Origin: Tuwongella immobilis
GTDB taxonomy: Bacteria > Planctomycetota > Planctomycetia > Gemmatales > Gemmataceae
Reading direction: 5' to 3'
DNA length: 64,000 nt
NCBI RefSeq assembly: GCF_901538355.1
Contig: NZ_LR593887.1
Location: 4,502,920-4,566,919, forward strand
In this document: positions 27,997 to 37,006 of the stretch, piece by piece
Layout of the letters: the number at the start of each line of letters is the position of its first letter
How positions within the stretch are numbered: position 1 is the first letter of the stretch
Notes under the pieces: model-generated
The model's input: only the letters and a program-made list of their open reading frames with translations
Told to the model about the DNA's origin: nothing
Database searches by the model: none
Position numbers and translations under genes: made by a program

Positions 27997-30468
27997 TTAT
28001 TTCTTGGGGGCCGGGTTTTGCAGGGCCTTTTCGCGTTCTTGTTGTTCCAACCGGAGTTGCTCCAGCCGCGACAACCGCTTCATCGGCGGGGCCATCGGCA
28101 TCGGCATCGGTTGCGCCATTGGCATCGGCATCGGCATCGGCATCGGCGGTGGTGGCGGAGCATTCGGTTTCGGCGGCAACGGCACATCCACCCGAAGTTC
28201 CGTTCCGCCCACCGTATGCGGAATCAGGTCGCCATTTTCCGGAATCAACACTTGGCAGAAAATGTTGCGATGAATCCCTGCCGGCGTTGTCGCTTCCGTG
28301 GTCAGCGCAAAGGCGATTTCCTTCGTGTCCTTGTTGAATTCCATTTCCTTGGTCGCCACCTTCGCAGGCAGTCCCAGCAGGCTCACCTTGGCATTGCCCG
28401 TGAATGGCGTATTGACGGTGATTTTGCAGAACATTTGCGTCGGCTTGCCTTGTTCCACCGCGCCGCGTTCCATGGCGAACGTGACATACGGCGGAGCAAT
28501 CACCAGGTCCGCCAATTGCGACGACACCCACACCGGGCCACCGTTGTGCGTCGCCGTGCCCATGACCGCAATCTTCCAGGTGCGAACGGGTGCCCCACCG
28601 TTGGCATTCAACGGCAGTGTGATTTCGTTCTGCCCTTCGGGAATCGTCACATTCGTGGCCGATCCCACCCCCGGCGGGTTGTACAGCATCGAAACCGTAA
28701 TCGGCGCTTTGAAGCCCGCTTGCCGTTCCGCAACCACCTTCAACGCCATCGAACCGTTATGCACCAACGGCACTTTCGGCTGCACGATGGAAATCTTGAA
28801 CGGCACCGCTTCGGTGACACCGATCACAGCCTGATCCATGTTGGCCGCCCAGTAAATCGATTGTCCCGGATTGCCAATGATGAGTTCCGCATCTTGCTTG
28901 AAACTGCTTTGTAGCTTCACGTTCGGATCGACATGCTTGCCAAAAAACGGCGTCAGTTTGGCCCCAATCGGAGCATCCGGCGCGGCTTCGAACACCATCG
29001 GCACCAGCGTCATCGAGCCGATCATATTCTCGGTGGCCAATGTGACCTTTTCCGGCAAGGCTCCCGGTTGCACGACCAGATCGCCGCCGAAATCGACCCG
29101 ACTGGCCGAAACCAGCGTCGCAAAGCGATTCCCGCGCGGCACCGCAAACGCTTGCCGTTCCTGAGAATACTGAGCCGACTTGGGCACACCCAGCGCCAGC
29201 TTCGGCACCACCGGCGTGAATTCCACGCGGTAGTGGTAGTTCACCCCACCCTTGCCCAGGTGGTCATTGACTTGCAGCACATATTCGCCATCGTTGGGCA
29301 ACGTCACGCGGAAGAAGCTATCCGGCCCAGCCGAGTCGTCATTAGCGACAATCGCGCCGCCGTTGAACACCGACAGCGTCATCACCGGGTCCAATTGCGA
29401 ACCAATCCGACGCGCATAGCAATGCACATCGTAAACTTGGCCCTTCTTCCCGGCAAATCGGAAGCAATCGATATCACCGACTTCGGACAGCACACCGTTG
29501 AACGCTCCGGGAATCACGCCCGTGGTCGCTTGTGCATGCGCGGGATTCGGCTCCACTTCGATCGTGTTCGGGAATTCCGACAATCGGAACGGAATCGCCG
29601 ACGGAGAAATCCCACCCGCATCCACGGCATGCAGCCGGAAATTGGGATCATCCGTCGCGGGCAGTTTGACTTTCTGCTTGATCGGTCCGCTGGGATCGCC
29701 CAGGAAGGTCACTTCGATCTCTTCGCCAAACTTGCCGCCCGCCGGCACCACCGCCGTCGGCCGGGGGAACGTGCCAATGTGCAGGCGATAGTTGCACGCC
29801 CCGTTGCCGCCGTACGCGCTTTCCCGAATCATCACGTAATACGTGCCATCTTCCGGCGCAATGACCGAGCACATGCTGTCTTGCTTGATCATCGGCGAAT
29901 CATCGGAGGTGGCCAATTCGAAGCGTTTGCTGTCCAAAATGGCGACATACGGATCGAACAGTGTCGTTCCAAGCCGCATCGCTTCGACTTCAACGCTAAT
30001 GCGTTGGCCCTTTTTCACGTCGAAGGCGAAGTAATCGACATCTTCGTTATCCACCACCCCATGAACCGTGACGTTCATGGCAATCTTTTGGGCGGCGGCG
30101 AATTCGGTGTTGGGTTCTTTTTCCGTTTCCGAAGCGAGTGCCCCGATCCAGAACGTGCGAACTTCGGAGATGCCGGACGCACATCGGACGCGGAAGTTAT
30201 GCTCGCCCAATCGGCAATCCGGCGCAATGGCTGCCGTCACCTTGACTTGCGACGGGTTGACCACTTCGAGTTTCTTGACCGTGACGCCGGGATTGTAGAA
30301 GAGAATTTCTTGCGCATCGGCGAGGTTGCCGCCGTTGAAGAAGATGGTCATTTCGGTGCCACGCTGGCCGCCTCGGGGGGTGATCGAGCCGAGCGACGGC
30401 GCAGCCGCTTGCACCTGCATGGACGCAATCAGCGTCACCAGCAGCGGAACAAACACGCGCAGCATCAT
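27997..30468 (-). CDS. Secreted PPC-domain protein with Pro-Met-rich tail
   Basis: 823 residues, signal peptide (MLRVFVPLLVTLIASMQVQAA), an IPT-like N-terminal domain (SLGSITPRGGQRGTEMTIFF), and at least two bacterial pre-peptidase C-terminal (PPC) domains near residues 120-240 and 300-420 (DVDYFAFDVKKGQRISVEVEA and DIDCFRFAGKKGQVYDVHCYA). More beta domains follow. Close to the C-terminus is a PPPPPMPMPMPMPM...MPMPM run, then a charged helix. No peptidase domain was seen, so the PPC units probably serve binding or export. It sits 52 bases upstream of the DUF1549/DUF1553 gene and 99 bases downstream of the DUF1501 gene. Confidence 0.88.
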   Translation of the reverse strand: MMLRVFVPLLVTLIASMQVQAAAPSLGSITPRGGQRGTEMTIFFNGGNLADAQEILFYNPGVTVKKLEVVNPSQVKVTAAIAPDCRLGEHNFRVRCASGISEVRTFWIGALASETEKEPNTEFAAAQKIAMNVTVHGVVDNEDVDYFAFDVKKGQRISVEVEAMRLGTTLFDPYVAILDSKRFELATSDDSPMIKQDSMCSVIAPEDGTYYVMIRESAYGGNGACNYRLHIGTFPRPTAVVPAGGKFGEEIEVTFLGDPSGPIKQKVKLPATDDPNFRLHAVDAGGISPSAIPFRLSEFPNTIEVEPNPAHAQATTGVIPGAFNGVLSEVGDIDCFRFAGKKGQVYDVHCYARRIGSQLDPVMTLSVFNGGAIVANDDSAGPDSFFRVTLPNDGEYVLQVNDHLGKGGVNYHYRVEFTPVVPKLALGVPKSAQYSQERQAFAVPRGNRFATLVSASRVDFGGDLVVQPGALPEKVTLATENMIGSMTLVPMVFEAAPDAPIGAKLTPFFGKHVDPNVKLQSSFKQDAELIIGNPGQSIYWAANMDQAVIGVTEAVPFKISIVQPKVPLVHNGSMALKVVAERQAGFKAPITVSMLYNPPGVGSATNVTIPEGQNEITLPLNANGGAPVRTWKIAVMGTATHNGGPVWVSSQLADLVIAPPYVTFAMERGAVEQGKPTQMFCKITVNTPFTGNAKVSLLGLPAKVATKEMEFNKDTKEIAFALTTEATTPAGIHRNIFCQVLIPENGDLIPHTVGGTELRVDVPLPPKPNAPPPPPMPMPMPMPMAQPMPMPMAPPMKRLSRLEQLRLEQQEREKALQNPAPKK
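28092..28149. repeat. Hexanucleotide CATCGG microsatellite in coding sequence
   Basis: Runs of GGCATC/CATCGG units encode the Met-Pro repeats of the PPC protein tail on the minus strand. Six-base units keep the reading frame if copy number varies. Confidence 0.75.
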
Positions 30469-30506
30469 GGAAGTCGTCCTGGTGGGGTAAGCGATTCAAA
30501 CGTCGC

Positions 30507-30533
30507 CAGGAAGCCGATGCAGCGCACCGGCTT
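30507..30533 (-). promoter_or_regulatory. Intergenic hairpin between DUF1501 and PPC genes
   Basis: Perfect 8-bp inverted repeat (GGAAGCCG / CGGCTTCC) with an 11-base loop in the 99-base gap of the operon. No U-run follows, so an attenuation or RNA-processing role is only a possibility. Confidence 0.3.
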
Positions 30534-30567
30534 CCCGACAATCCGCGAAAGCAAGGTTGGGGTTGGA

Positions 30568-31908
30568 TTAGGCGAGCAGTTCCTTGCGAACCGAGCCGCC
30601 ATCGACGATTTCGATGGGGCGATCGCCCGGCGACATCAATTCCTTGTCGGCGTTGATGCCCATGCAGTGGTAAACCGTCGTTGCCAAATCTTCCACGGTC
30701 AACGGATCATCTTCCGGTTCCGTGGCGGTGGCATCGGACGAGCCGTAGATGAAGCCCTTCTTGATGCCGCCCCCGGCGAGGACCACGCTAAACACCTTCG
30801 GCCAGTGATCCCGGCCCGCGGTGGCGTTGATCTTCGGCGTCCGACCGAATTCCGAGCTGACCATCACCAGCGTGCTGTCCAGCAATCCGGTGCGTTCCAG
30901 GTCGGTAATCAGTGCGGCGTAGGCTTGATCGAAGGTCGGCAGTTGGCCGGCCATCCCGCCCTTAATCCCGGTGTGCATGTCCCAGCCGCCGTAGGTCAGC
31001 GACACGAACCGCACCCCTGCCGCCACCAACCGACGCGCCATCAACATGCGTTGACCGGCTTGATTGCGACCGTACATATCGCGCACGTTGGCCGGTTCCG
31101 CGTTGATGTTGAACGCTTCGCGGGCCGCCGGCGAGCTAATCATGCTGTAGGCACGTTGATAGAACGTGTCCATCGCCGCAATGTTATCCGATTTTTCACG
31201 CTTGGCGAAATGTTCGTTCACCGCTTCCAGCACATTGCGGCGCGTCGTGAAGCGTTGTTCGTCGATTCCAGCCGGCAGAACGAGGTCGCGCACGGTGAAG
31301 CCGCCGTCCGCCGGGTCGCTACCCAGGCTGAACGGGGCATACGCGCTGGACAGATAGCCCGAACCGGCAAAGTTCGTCGGCATGCTCGGCACACACACAT
31401 ACGGCGGAAGATTGTTCTTCGGGCCGAATTCGTGGGAAACCACAGAGCCCATGCTCGGATAAATCAACGCGGGGCTGGGCCGATAGCCCGTGAACATGTT
31501 GTGCGTGCCACGTTCGTGAGCCGCTTCACCGTGCGTCATGGAGCGACAAACGGTGATCTTGTCGGCCACTTGGGCCGTCTTGGTCATGTATTCGCTGAAG
31601 AAGACGCCGTCCAGCTTTGTCTTCGTCACGCCGATTTCGCCACGATACTCGATCGGGGCATACGGCTTGGGGTCAAAGCTGTCTTGGTGCGCAATCCCGC
31701 CCGGCAAGAAGATGTGGATGACCGACTTGGCCTTCCCTTCCTTGCTGACGTAGTTCTTTTGGTCGGCGCGCGCTTCCATGCGGAGACACTGGTCGAGGGT
31801 CACCCCGAGCGCACCAATCATCCCGACCTGGAGAAAGCCGCGGCGAGTGGCGCGAGGCCGGAAGTGGGCCGGGTCATCATTCCAGGTGCCCGTGATAGGA
31901 GCCTTCAT
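30568..31908 (-). CDS. DUF1501 protein (first gene of the exported cytochrome operon)
   Basis: 446 residues from ATG 31908, with GAGGAG ten bases upstream; the in-frame extension to 32091 is not needed. The N-terminus has ATRRGFLQVGMIGALG, a twin-arginine-like export signal. DUF1501 (sulfatase/alkaline-phosphatase-fold) features include VIHIFLPGGIAHQDSFDPKP, THGEAAHERGTHNMFTG, TYGGWDMHTGI, SSEFGRTPKIN and GRDHWPKVFSVVLAGGG. Family members are exported proteins of unproven activity. It leads a same-strand run with the PPC, DUF1549/DUF1553 and WD40-cytochrome genes. Confidence 0.93.
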   Translation of the reverse strand: MKAPITGTWNDDPAHFRPRATRRGFLQVGMIGALGVTLDQCLRMEARADQKNYVSKEGKAKSVIHIFLPGGIAHQDSFDPKPYAPIEYRGEIGVTKTKLDGVFFSEYMTKTAQVADKITVCRSMTHGEAAHERGTHNMFTGYRPSPALIYPSMGSVVSHEFGPKNNLPPYVCVPSMPTNFAGSGYLSSAYAPFSLGSDPADGGFTVRDLVLPAGIDEQRFTTRRNVLEAVNEHFAKREKSDNIAAMDTFYQRAYSMISSPAAREAFNINAEPANVRDMYGRNQAGQRMLMARRLVAAGVRFVSLTYGGWDMHTGIKGGMAGQLPTFDQAYAALITDLERTGLLDSTLVMVSSEFGRTPKINATAGRDHWPKVFSVVLAGGGIKKGFIYGSSDATATEPEDDPLTVEDLATTVYHCMGINADKELMSPGDRPIEIVDGGSVRKELLA

Positions 31909-32256
31909 GCGATAATCACTCCTCAGACGGAAAAACGGTTGGATACCGATTCTGCGGGACCAGAGGACGTGGCAGCGTCTCTGGCGATTAGCAGTCGCAG
32001 GCATGAGAATCCTGGCAGGGTTCTCACGGAGTTTGGCGAGTCCTTGGATTGATCGCAATTCCACCGTATGGTAACGCTTCTCCCATGTCAAGCATTTTCA
32101 GACAATTCGGGAACTTTCTTGCTCAAGTTTGCAAAATCGCCTTCCCAACCCGCATTACTGCGAAACTGGTGGCGATTTTCGATGATGATCGGTCGCCTGC
32201 TGAAACAGCCGTGCAACCGCCAAAATCTCCGATTCCTTGCCAATCTTGCCGACGAT
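31909..32256. other. Gap between DUF1501 gene and amidase stop
   Basis: No intact gene. The part 32155-32256 encodes, on the minus strand, 33 residues that continue the amidase past its TAA (see that entry). The rest, AT-richer near 32080-32160, should hold the promoter for the DUF1501 operon; I see no convincing -35/-10 pair. Confidence 0.6.
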
Positions 32257-33570
32257 TTACATCGAAGTCGGCAGCCCCGATTGCGTCACACCAATCGGAA
32301 CGGCAATCGCGGGCAGCCCCACCAGATTCGCCCCTTGGATCACCGCCGGCCCCCGATACCCTGGATTCGGCTCATCGTCCTCCGCAATCGGCGACGCGAC
32401 ATCGACCATCGACGGAGCCACCAGCACATCAAACCGATCATCCATCGCTTGAACGAACCACTGTCGCCATTTCTGGCACAATCGCAACGCCCGCAGATAA
32501 TCGTCTCCCGGAATCAACGCCCCGGCATAACCACCGAGCCGATCCCCCGGATCTCGCAATTTCTGACATTCGCCGGACTTCAGAATCTTCTCAAAACTGC
32601 TAGCCGCCTCCACGCCAATCAGCAGCGACACCGCCGCATTAAACGGCTGACGTGGCCACGCGAAATCCGCTACCCGTTTGCCAAAAGATTCCAATACCGT
32701 CATCGCCGACGTAACCTGTTGCTTAATCTCGGGATGCACGCGATCAATGCTCCCAGCAATCAGCGCAAATTTCCAAGGTTGTTCCTTGGTTCGCGTGATC
32801 GGGGTATCACGCCAAGGCGTGGGCGAGGTCGTCGGGTCCGCAGCATCCGGCCCGGAAATCGCCTCCAAGACAATCGCACAATCATCAGCCGACCGCGCCA
32901 TCGGACCAATTTTGTCCAGCGTCCACGATAACGGCATCGCCCCCATCCGCGACACCCGCCCAGGGGTGGGTCGCAGCCCCGTCACGCCACAGAATGCACT
33001 CGGACAGAGAATCGAACCGCTCGTTTCCGAACCGATCGTAAACGCCGCCAACCCTGCTGCCGTGGCCGCACCAGATCCGCTGGAAGATCCACCGGCCCAA
33101 CGACTTCGGTTCCACGGATTCTTCGTCGGTCCCGTGAAACTCGCGTCGGCCTGGGAATATCCGAACCCACCGGCCAATTCGATCATCGCCAGTTTGCCCA
33201 ACAGAATCGCACCGGCTTGACGCAATTTTTGAATAATGGTCGCATCAAAATCGAATTGTTGTTTACGATATGGCTCCGCGCCCCAAGTCGTTGGTGCATC
33301 GCGGGTTGCGAGCAAATCCTTTGCCGCATAGGGAATCCCGTGCAGCAGTCCACGATATTTCCCGGCGGCAATCTCGGCCTCCGCCGCTTTCGCTTCGGCC
33401 AGTGCCGTGTCACGCATCAGCGTCACCACGGCATTCAGCGCACGCCCCTCCTGGTCCAACGCATCCAGATACGCTTGCGTCAACGCCACTGGCGAGAGTT
33501 TGCGGGTGCGAATTTGCTCGGCGAGGGTGCGGATCGTCGCCAGCCGATCGTCTCGGGTGATCGCTCGCAT
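32257..33570 (-). CDS. Amidase-signature hydrolase, truncated by in-frame TAA
   Basis: 437 residues from ATG 33570. The amidase-signature catalytic triad is visible: Lys84 in YAAKDLLA, Ser162 in AGGSSSGSGAA, and Ser186 in GSETSGSI (24 residues apart, as in the family). Such enzymes hydrolyse amides, including Glu-tRNA-Gln in GatA; the lack of gatB/gatC nearby argues for a general amidase. The frame stops at TAA 32257-32259 straight after GLPTSM, where family members usually read GLP-SMQIVG. Past the TAA the same frame continues IVGKIGKESEILAVARLFQQ... for 33 residues to a TAA at 32155-32157, a typical amidase tail. So one codon (probably CAA) appears mutated to a stop. It starts one base after the stop of the small gene upstream. 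Activity of the shortened protein is uncertain. Confidence 0.85.
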   Translation of the reverse strand: MRAITRDDRLATIRTLAEQIRTRKLSPVALTQAYLDALDQEGRALNAVVTLMRDTALAEAKAAEAEIAAGKYRGLLHGIPYAAKDLLATRDAPTTWGAEPYRKQQFDFDATIIQKLRQAGAILLGKLAMIELAGGFGYSQADASFTGPTKNPWNRSRWAGGSSSGSGAATAAGLAAFTIGSETSGSILCPSAFCGVTGLRPTPGRVSRMGAMPLSWTLDKIGPMARSADDCAIVLEAISGPDAADPTTSPTPWRDTPITRTKEQPWKFALIAGSIDRVHPEIKQQVTSAMTVLESFGKRVADFAWPRQPFNAAVSLLIGVEAASSFEKILKSGECQKLRDPGDRLGGYAGALIPGDDYLRALRLCQKWRQWFVQAMDDRFDVLVAPSMVDVASPIAEDDEPNPGYRGPAVIQGANLVGLPAIAVPIGVTQSGLPTSM

Positions 33571-33571
33571 C

Positions 33572-33973
33572 TTATTCCCTGGATTGAGGTTGCGCGGTGG
33601 GGGAATCGAGATTCGGCGGCACAATCGGGCCAGTTTGCCAATCGACTTCCGCCGCTCGCAACACGGCCGCCTGCCGTCGATAGGCCAGCACGCCTTGCAG
33701 CACAACTTGAATTTGCTCAGCCGTCAGCACATTCGCAAATCGTTCGCGGATCAGCACTTCGATCGCTTGGGGTGGTTTCAGAGCGGCCTTGGGTGGCTCG
33801 GCTGCGGGTGCCGATCCCGGCGCGGGCTGTGCGGGTGCCGATTCTTGGGCGGCGGCGGTGGATTCAGCGACCACTCCGCCCAACCCCATCGCCAACAACC
33901 AGCGTCCCCAGTCACGCCGATCGAGCGTCCCATCGTCCCAATCATCGAACGATTCTCGACTTTCCATCGACAT
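33572..33973 (-). CDS. Small exported-looking protein upstream of amidase
   Basis: 133 residues from ATG 33973 (GAGGG seven bases upstream). The N-terminal part, DRRDWGRWLLAMGLGG followed by an Ala-rich stretch, resembles a twin-arginine signal. A Pro/Ala linker leads to a predicted helical domain of about 60 residues (IEVLIRERFANVLTAEQIQVVLQGVLAYRRQA). The stop is separated from the amidase ATG by a single base, so the two are probably translated together and may be partners. No family was recognised. Confidence 0.72.
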   Translation of the reverse strand: MSMESRESFDDWDDGTLDRRDWGRWLLAMGLGGVVAESTAAAQESAPAQPAPGSAPAAEPPKAALKPPQAIEVLIRERFANVLTAEQIQVVLQGVLAYRRQAAVLRAAEVDWQTGPIVPPNLDSPTAQPQSRE

Positions 33974-34005
33974 GATTCGCCCTCAAATTCCGGTGCCTGT
34001 TTCGG

Positions 34006-34920
34006 TTACGTCGAATGAACCACTTCGGCTGGTTTGATTTTTCGCGGCAGGTATCGCCACGCCAACGCACCCAGAATGAGCACGCCGCCGATTGCCGTCG
34101 AGATGGTTGGCGTTTCTTGTTCCGGCCGCATGAGGTAGGCCCAAAGCGGATTCAACATCGGTTCCAGCAGCGTGATCGCCCCCGCTTCCTCGGTCGAAAT
34201 CAGCCGCAGACTTCGCGCCATCAGCCAATACGGAATCGCCATCTGGATCACCCCAAACACTGCCAGGCAAATGAATTGCGGCGCGGTGGGGAGCGGAACA
34301 AACCCGAGAATCGGCGACAGGCAAACCGCCGCCCCAAGGTGGTTGACCATAGTGAGCCAGCCGGAATCGAAACCCCGAAGCTGTCGCAGGCAAACGAGGA
34401 TTGCAGCGTAAGCCACCCCGCTGCCCAATGCCATGGCAATGGCGGCCCCCTGATCGACCGGCCCGGTCAGCCAATTGCCGGCGATGATGACGGTGACCCC
34501 AAGTGTCCCCACACCGACGACCCAGCCACCACGAGGCTCAATCGGCTCTTTGAGCAAGAAGACGGTCATCAAGACCATCCAGAGCGGCGCGGTGTATTGC
34601 AAAAAAACCGCATTCGCTGCGGTGCCAATCATTTGCGCGGAAATGTATAACCCGTTCATCGCCGCGAAGATCACCACCATCAGGAACATCAACGGCGAGA
34701 ACTTCATGGCCTTACGCGGCACAATCAAACAAAAGAACAACCCAGCGAATAGCACCCGCCAAAAGGCCAAGGCCAACGGCGAGACTTCCGGTTCATGCAC
34801 CCCGATCCACGTGGGGGTGAGGAAGAGACGGGTGAAAAAACTGCTGAGACTCCAGAGCAACGCGGCGGCCACAAGTGCAAGCCGGGCATGGAGTTTGCTT
34901 CCAACGGGGGGTTCGATCAT
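34006..34920 (-). CDS. EamA/DMT-family transporter
   Basis: 304 residues with about ten hydrophobic helices arranged as two EamA halves (first from LALVAAALLWSLSSFFTRLF, second from AIAMALGSGVAYAAILVCL), the classical drug/metabolite transporter size and layout. It includes the YTAPLWMVLMTVFLLKEP segment and a later EAGAITLLEPMLNPLWAYL. It acts in the cytoplasmic membrane as an exporter or uptake carrier of small metabolites; the substrate is not predictable. It starts six bases after the kinase stop, so the two may be cotranscribed. Confidence 0.9.
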   Translation of the reverse strand: MIEPPVGSKLHARLALVAAALLWSLSSFFTRLFLTPTWIGVHEPEVSPLALAFWRVLFAGLFFCLIVPRKAMKFSPLMFLMVVIFAAMNGLYISAQMIGTAANAVFLQYTAPLWMVLMTVFLLKEPIEPRGGWVVGVGTLGVTVIIAGNWLTGPVDQGAAIAMALGSGVAYAAILVCLRQLRGFDSGWLTMVNHLGAAVCLSPILGFVPLPTAPQFICLAVFGVIQMAIPYWLMARSLRLISTEEAGAITLLEPMLNPLWAYLMRPEQETPTISTAIGGVLILGALAWRYLPRKIKPAEVVHST

Positions 34921-34926
34921 ACCATC

Positions 34927-36534
34927 TCAGGGAGCAAAATGGGGATGATGCACCCCACGCGCAAGCGAATCTTGGAGCAGAATCCGACGATTGCTGCTGA
35001 GAATCGGCTCCGTGGCGGGCATCCCAATGTGCATATCACCGGGAGCATCGGGCTCCGCTTCGATCGGTTCCGGGGTGGGAACGGGGTTCGGAATCCCCGA
35101 GTCGAGCACCGGTTTCGGTTCGCAGGTCAACCAACAGGTTCCGCAGGGAATCCCGGAGGTGACATACCAGTGCATCAACCCAGCGGCCACGAGCATGCCC
35201 AAGGCCAGGGAGATTGGAATTGACCACCAAATTCGCCGCACACAGTTTGGAATCGGTGCAGGCGGATCGCACGTATGTGATTTTGGCAACAGGGGTTCGG
35301 AGAATTCCAGCTGCGCAAATTCAGGATAGGTCACAATCGGTCGAAAATGCGAATGTTCGGTTCGAGCGACCATCACTTGCGGAGAGATGTAGCCCAAACT
35401 GGCCCAATCGCGGAGTTCTCGACCGGTGGCTTGAATGAGCGAATCTTCACCATTGGGATGAATCATCCGCACGGCCCAAATCGCGTCATAGACCGCGTTG
35501 GCCATGGCGGAAACCGGCTCGTTCGTTGGCGCAACCACCGATTGATTCGGCAGATCGGGCCGAGTCGCCGCCAGGTCCACGATCGGTTCGGCATCTGCGG
35601 CAGGAATTTCAGCCGTGCCGAGTAAATCAAAATCCGCTCGGGATTGCAGCTCCGGCATCCCCACTGGCAGCCCGGAATGGTCAATGGACTCAATCAATTG
35701 ATCTGCCGATTGGAAGCGTTCGGCAGGATTGCGGGCCAATAATTGAGCGATGAGCGAATCGATTGCGCGGGCTTGATGCGGGAGCAACCCCAACAATCGC
35801 TCGCTTGCGGGAATGTACGTCCCGGCAAGTTTCTTGCGAGCGATCTCCCGTGGCTCACGACCGGGGAATGGCACTTCCCCCGTCACCATATGATAGAATG
35901 TCGCCCCAAGCGAAAATAAATCGCTCGGTTGTCGGACATCGGCGGGCGCGATCCCCTGTTCATACGACATATAATAGGGGGTGCCGCAGGTTTCGCTGCC
36001 CTGAGTGAGCGAGCTGTTGGATTGCAGTTTCTTGGCGAGGCCGAAATCGATGAGTTTGGCACAGCCTTGGGGATCGATCAGAATGTTGCCGGGCTTGATG
36101 TCCCGGTGGACGAGATTTCGGCGATGCAAATCGGCCAATGCGGAAGCAATGTCGCGGACGATGGCCAGCGATTCGCCCAGCGGAATATGCCCGTCTTGGT
36201 CGAGTCGGCGCTGGACGCAGGGTCCATCAATATATTCCAGCACGAGGTAATAGCGATTGGTCGCCGAGTCGTGCCCGAAGTCGAGTCCACGCACCAAGTT
36301 GGGGTGATTGAGCCGCTCGGTCAGTTTCCATTCGCGTTGGAATCGTTCCACGTTGAACGGATCGTTGGCATAGCGATCGGAGAGGACTTTGAGGGCGACG
36401 TTGCGATTGTTGAGTTCATCAAACGCGAGATAAACAGTACTCATGCCCCCTTCGTCAAGAACGCGAAGGAGGTGGTAGGCTCCGAGTCGGTTGGACTCAC
36501 TTGGAGTGAGTCGCATGGGCGGAAGAAAGTTCAT
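34927..36534 (-). CDS. Serine/threonine protein kinase with C-terminal membrane segment
   Basis: The start is uncertain: ATG 36534 (MNFLPPMRLTPS) is chosen, but GTG 36615 and ATG 36516 are possible and none has a clear ribosome site. Hanks-type kinase features are complete: glycine loop DEGGMSTVYLAF, catalytic lysine in NVALKVL, HRDIKPGNIL, DFGLA, and an activation-loop CGTPYYMSYEQ. After the kinase domain there is a linker of about 190 residues, a membrane helix (WWSIPISLALGMLVAAGLMHWY) and a short external tail with CGTCWLTC. It faces the AAA ATPase/VWA operon across a 470-base divergent region and may regulate it; that link is positional only. Confidence 0.92.
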   Translation of the reverse strand: MNFLPPMRLTPSESNRLGAYHLLRVLDEGGMSTVYLAFDELNNRNVALKVLSDRYANDPFNVERFQREWKLTERLNHPNLVRGLDFGHDSATNRYYLVLEYIDGPCVQRRLDQDGHIPLGESLAIVRDIASALADLHRRNLVHRDIKPGNILIDPQGCAKLIDFGLAKKLQSNSSLTQGSETCGTPYYMSYEQGIAPADVRQPSDLFSLGATFYHMVTGEVPFPGREPREIARKKLAGTYIPASERLLGLLPHQARAIDSLIAQLLARNPAERFQSADQLIESIDHSGLPVGMPELQSRADFDLLGTAEIPAADAEPIVDLAATRPDLPNQSVVAPTNEPVSAMANAVYDAIWAVRMIHPNGEDSLIQATGRELRDWASLGYISPQVMVARTEHSHFRPIVTYPEFAQLEFSEPLLPKSHTCDPPAPIPNCVRRIWWSIPISLALGMLVAAGLMHWYVTSGIPCGTCWLTCEPKPVLDSGIPNPVPTPEPIEAEPDAPGDMHIGMPATEPILSSNRRILLQDSLARGVHHPHFAP

Positions 36535-36622
36535 CCGAGGATTCCGCAGGGTTCCCGATCCATCGATAACCTGAGTACCCAAGAGAAGGCCGCATCGTTT
36601 CAGCGATGGGTCCACTCATGTT

Positions 36623-36651
36623 GATGGTTGAGACGAACAATCTCAATCATC
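36623..36651. promoter_or_regulatory. Inverted repeat upstream of kinase gene
   Basis: GATGGTTGAGA (36623-36633) faces TCTCAATCATC (36641-36651) around a 7-base spacer, with one mismatch in 11 bp. It could be an operator or a leader hairpin of the kinase gene. Confidence 0.3.
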
Positions 36652-36869
36652 GTGAGCGAGCGCGTTTGATCAGAATTTCCTCCAGATTACCATTTCTACC
36701 ATTCGCTGGCAAGCGATTGTTGATGGATTAACAGTAAAATGGAAGCAAGAATCAAAACTTTTCCCGAGGATTCGGACCTCATCAAATCGTCCGAATTGAT
36801 CGGTTTTTTCGCAATCCAAGCGGATTGTACGGCACAGTTTTGGCTTTGCAATGAGAATCCGTTCAGAAT

Positions 36870-36899
36870 TTGCGGATTGTCCGGTTAGGGGCCTATGAT
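36870..36899 (+). promoter_or_regulatory. Candidate sigma-70 promoter of the ATPase/VWA operon
   Basis: TTGCGG at 36870-36875 and TATGAT at 36894-36899 with an 18-base spacer resemble -35 and -10 elements. The start codon at 37007 would be preceded by a leader of about 100 bases. Confidence 0.35.
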
Positions 36900-37006
36900 G
36901 TTGGAAGAGCGATGCGGCCACGGCGATCGCTGAGGTTTGCCCGCTGACCAAGGGCATGCGATCGGCGATCGCCCTTTGGTCGGCATCATCTGGGAGGATT
37001 GGTCTG

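Larger units (their letters stand above)
36535..37006. other. Divergent intergenic region, kinase versus AAA ATPase/VWA operon
   Basis: AT-richer than its surroundings, especially 36660-36870. It contains an inverted repeat at 36623-36651, a candidate promoter at 36870-36899, and a GGAGG ribosome site near 36992. No other gene is seen. Confidence 0.55.

Noticed and set aside
28933-32052. 1039-codon plus-strand frame
   Set aside because: Antisense to the PPC and DUF1501 genes, which have clear domains and ribosome sites; the predicted protein is Arg/His-rich with no domain.
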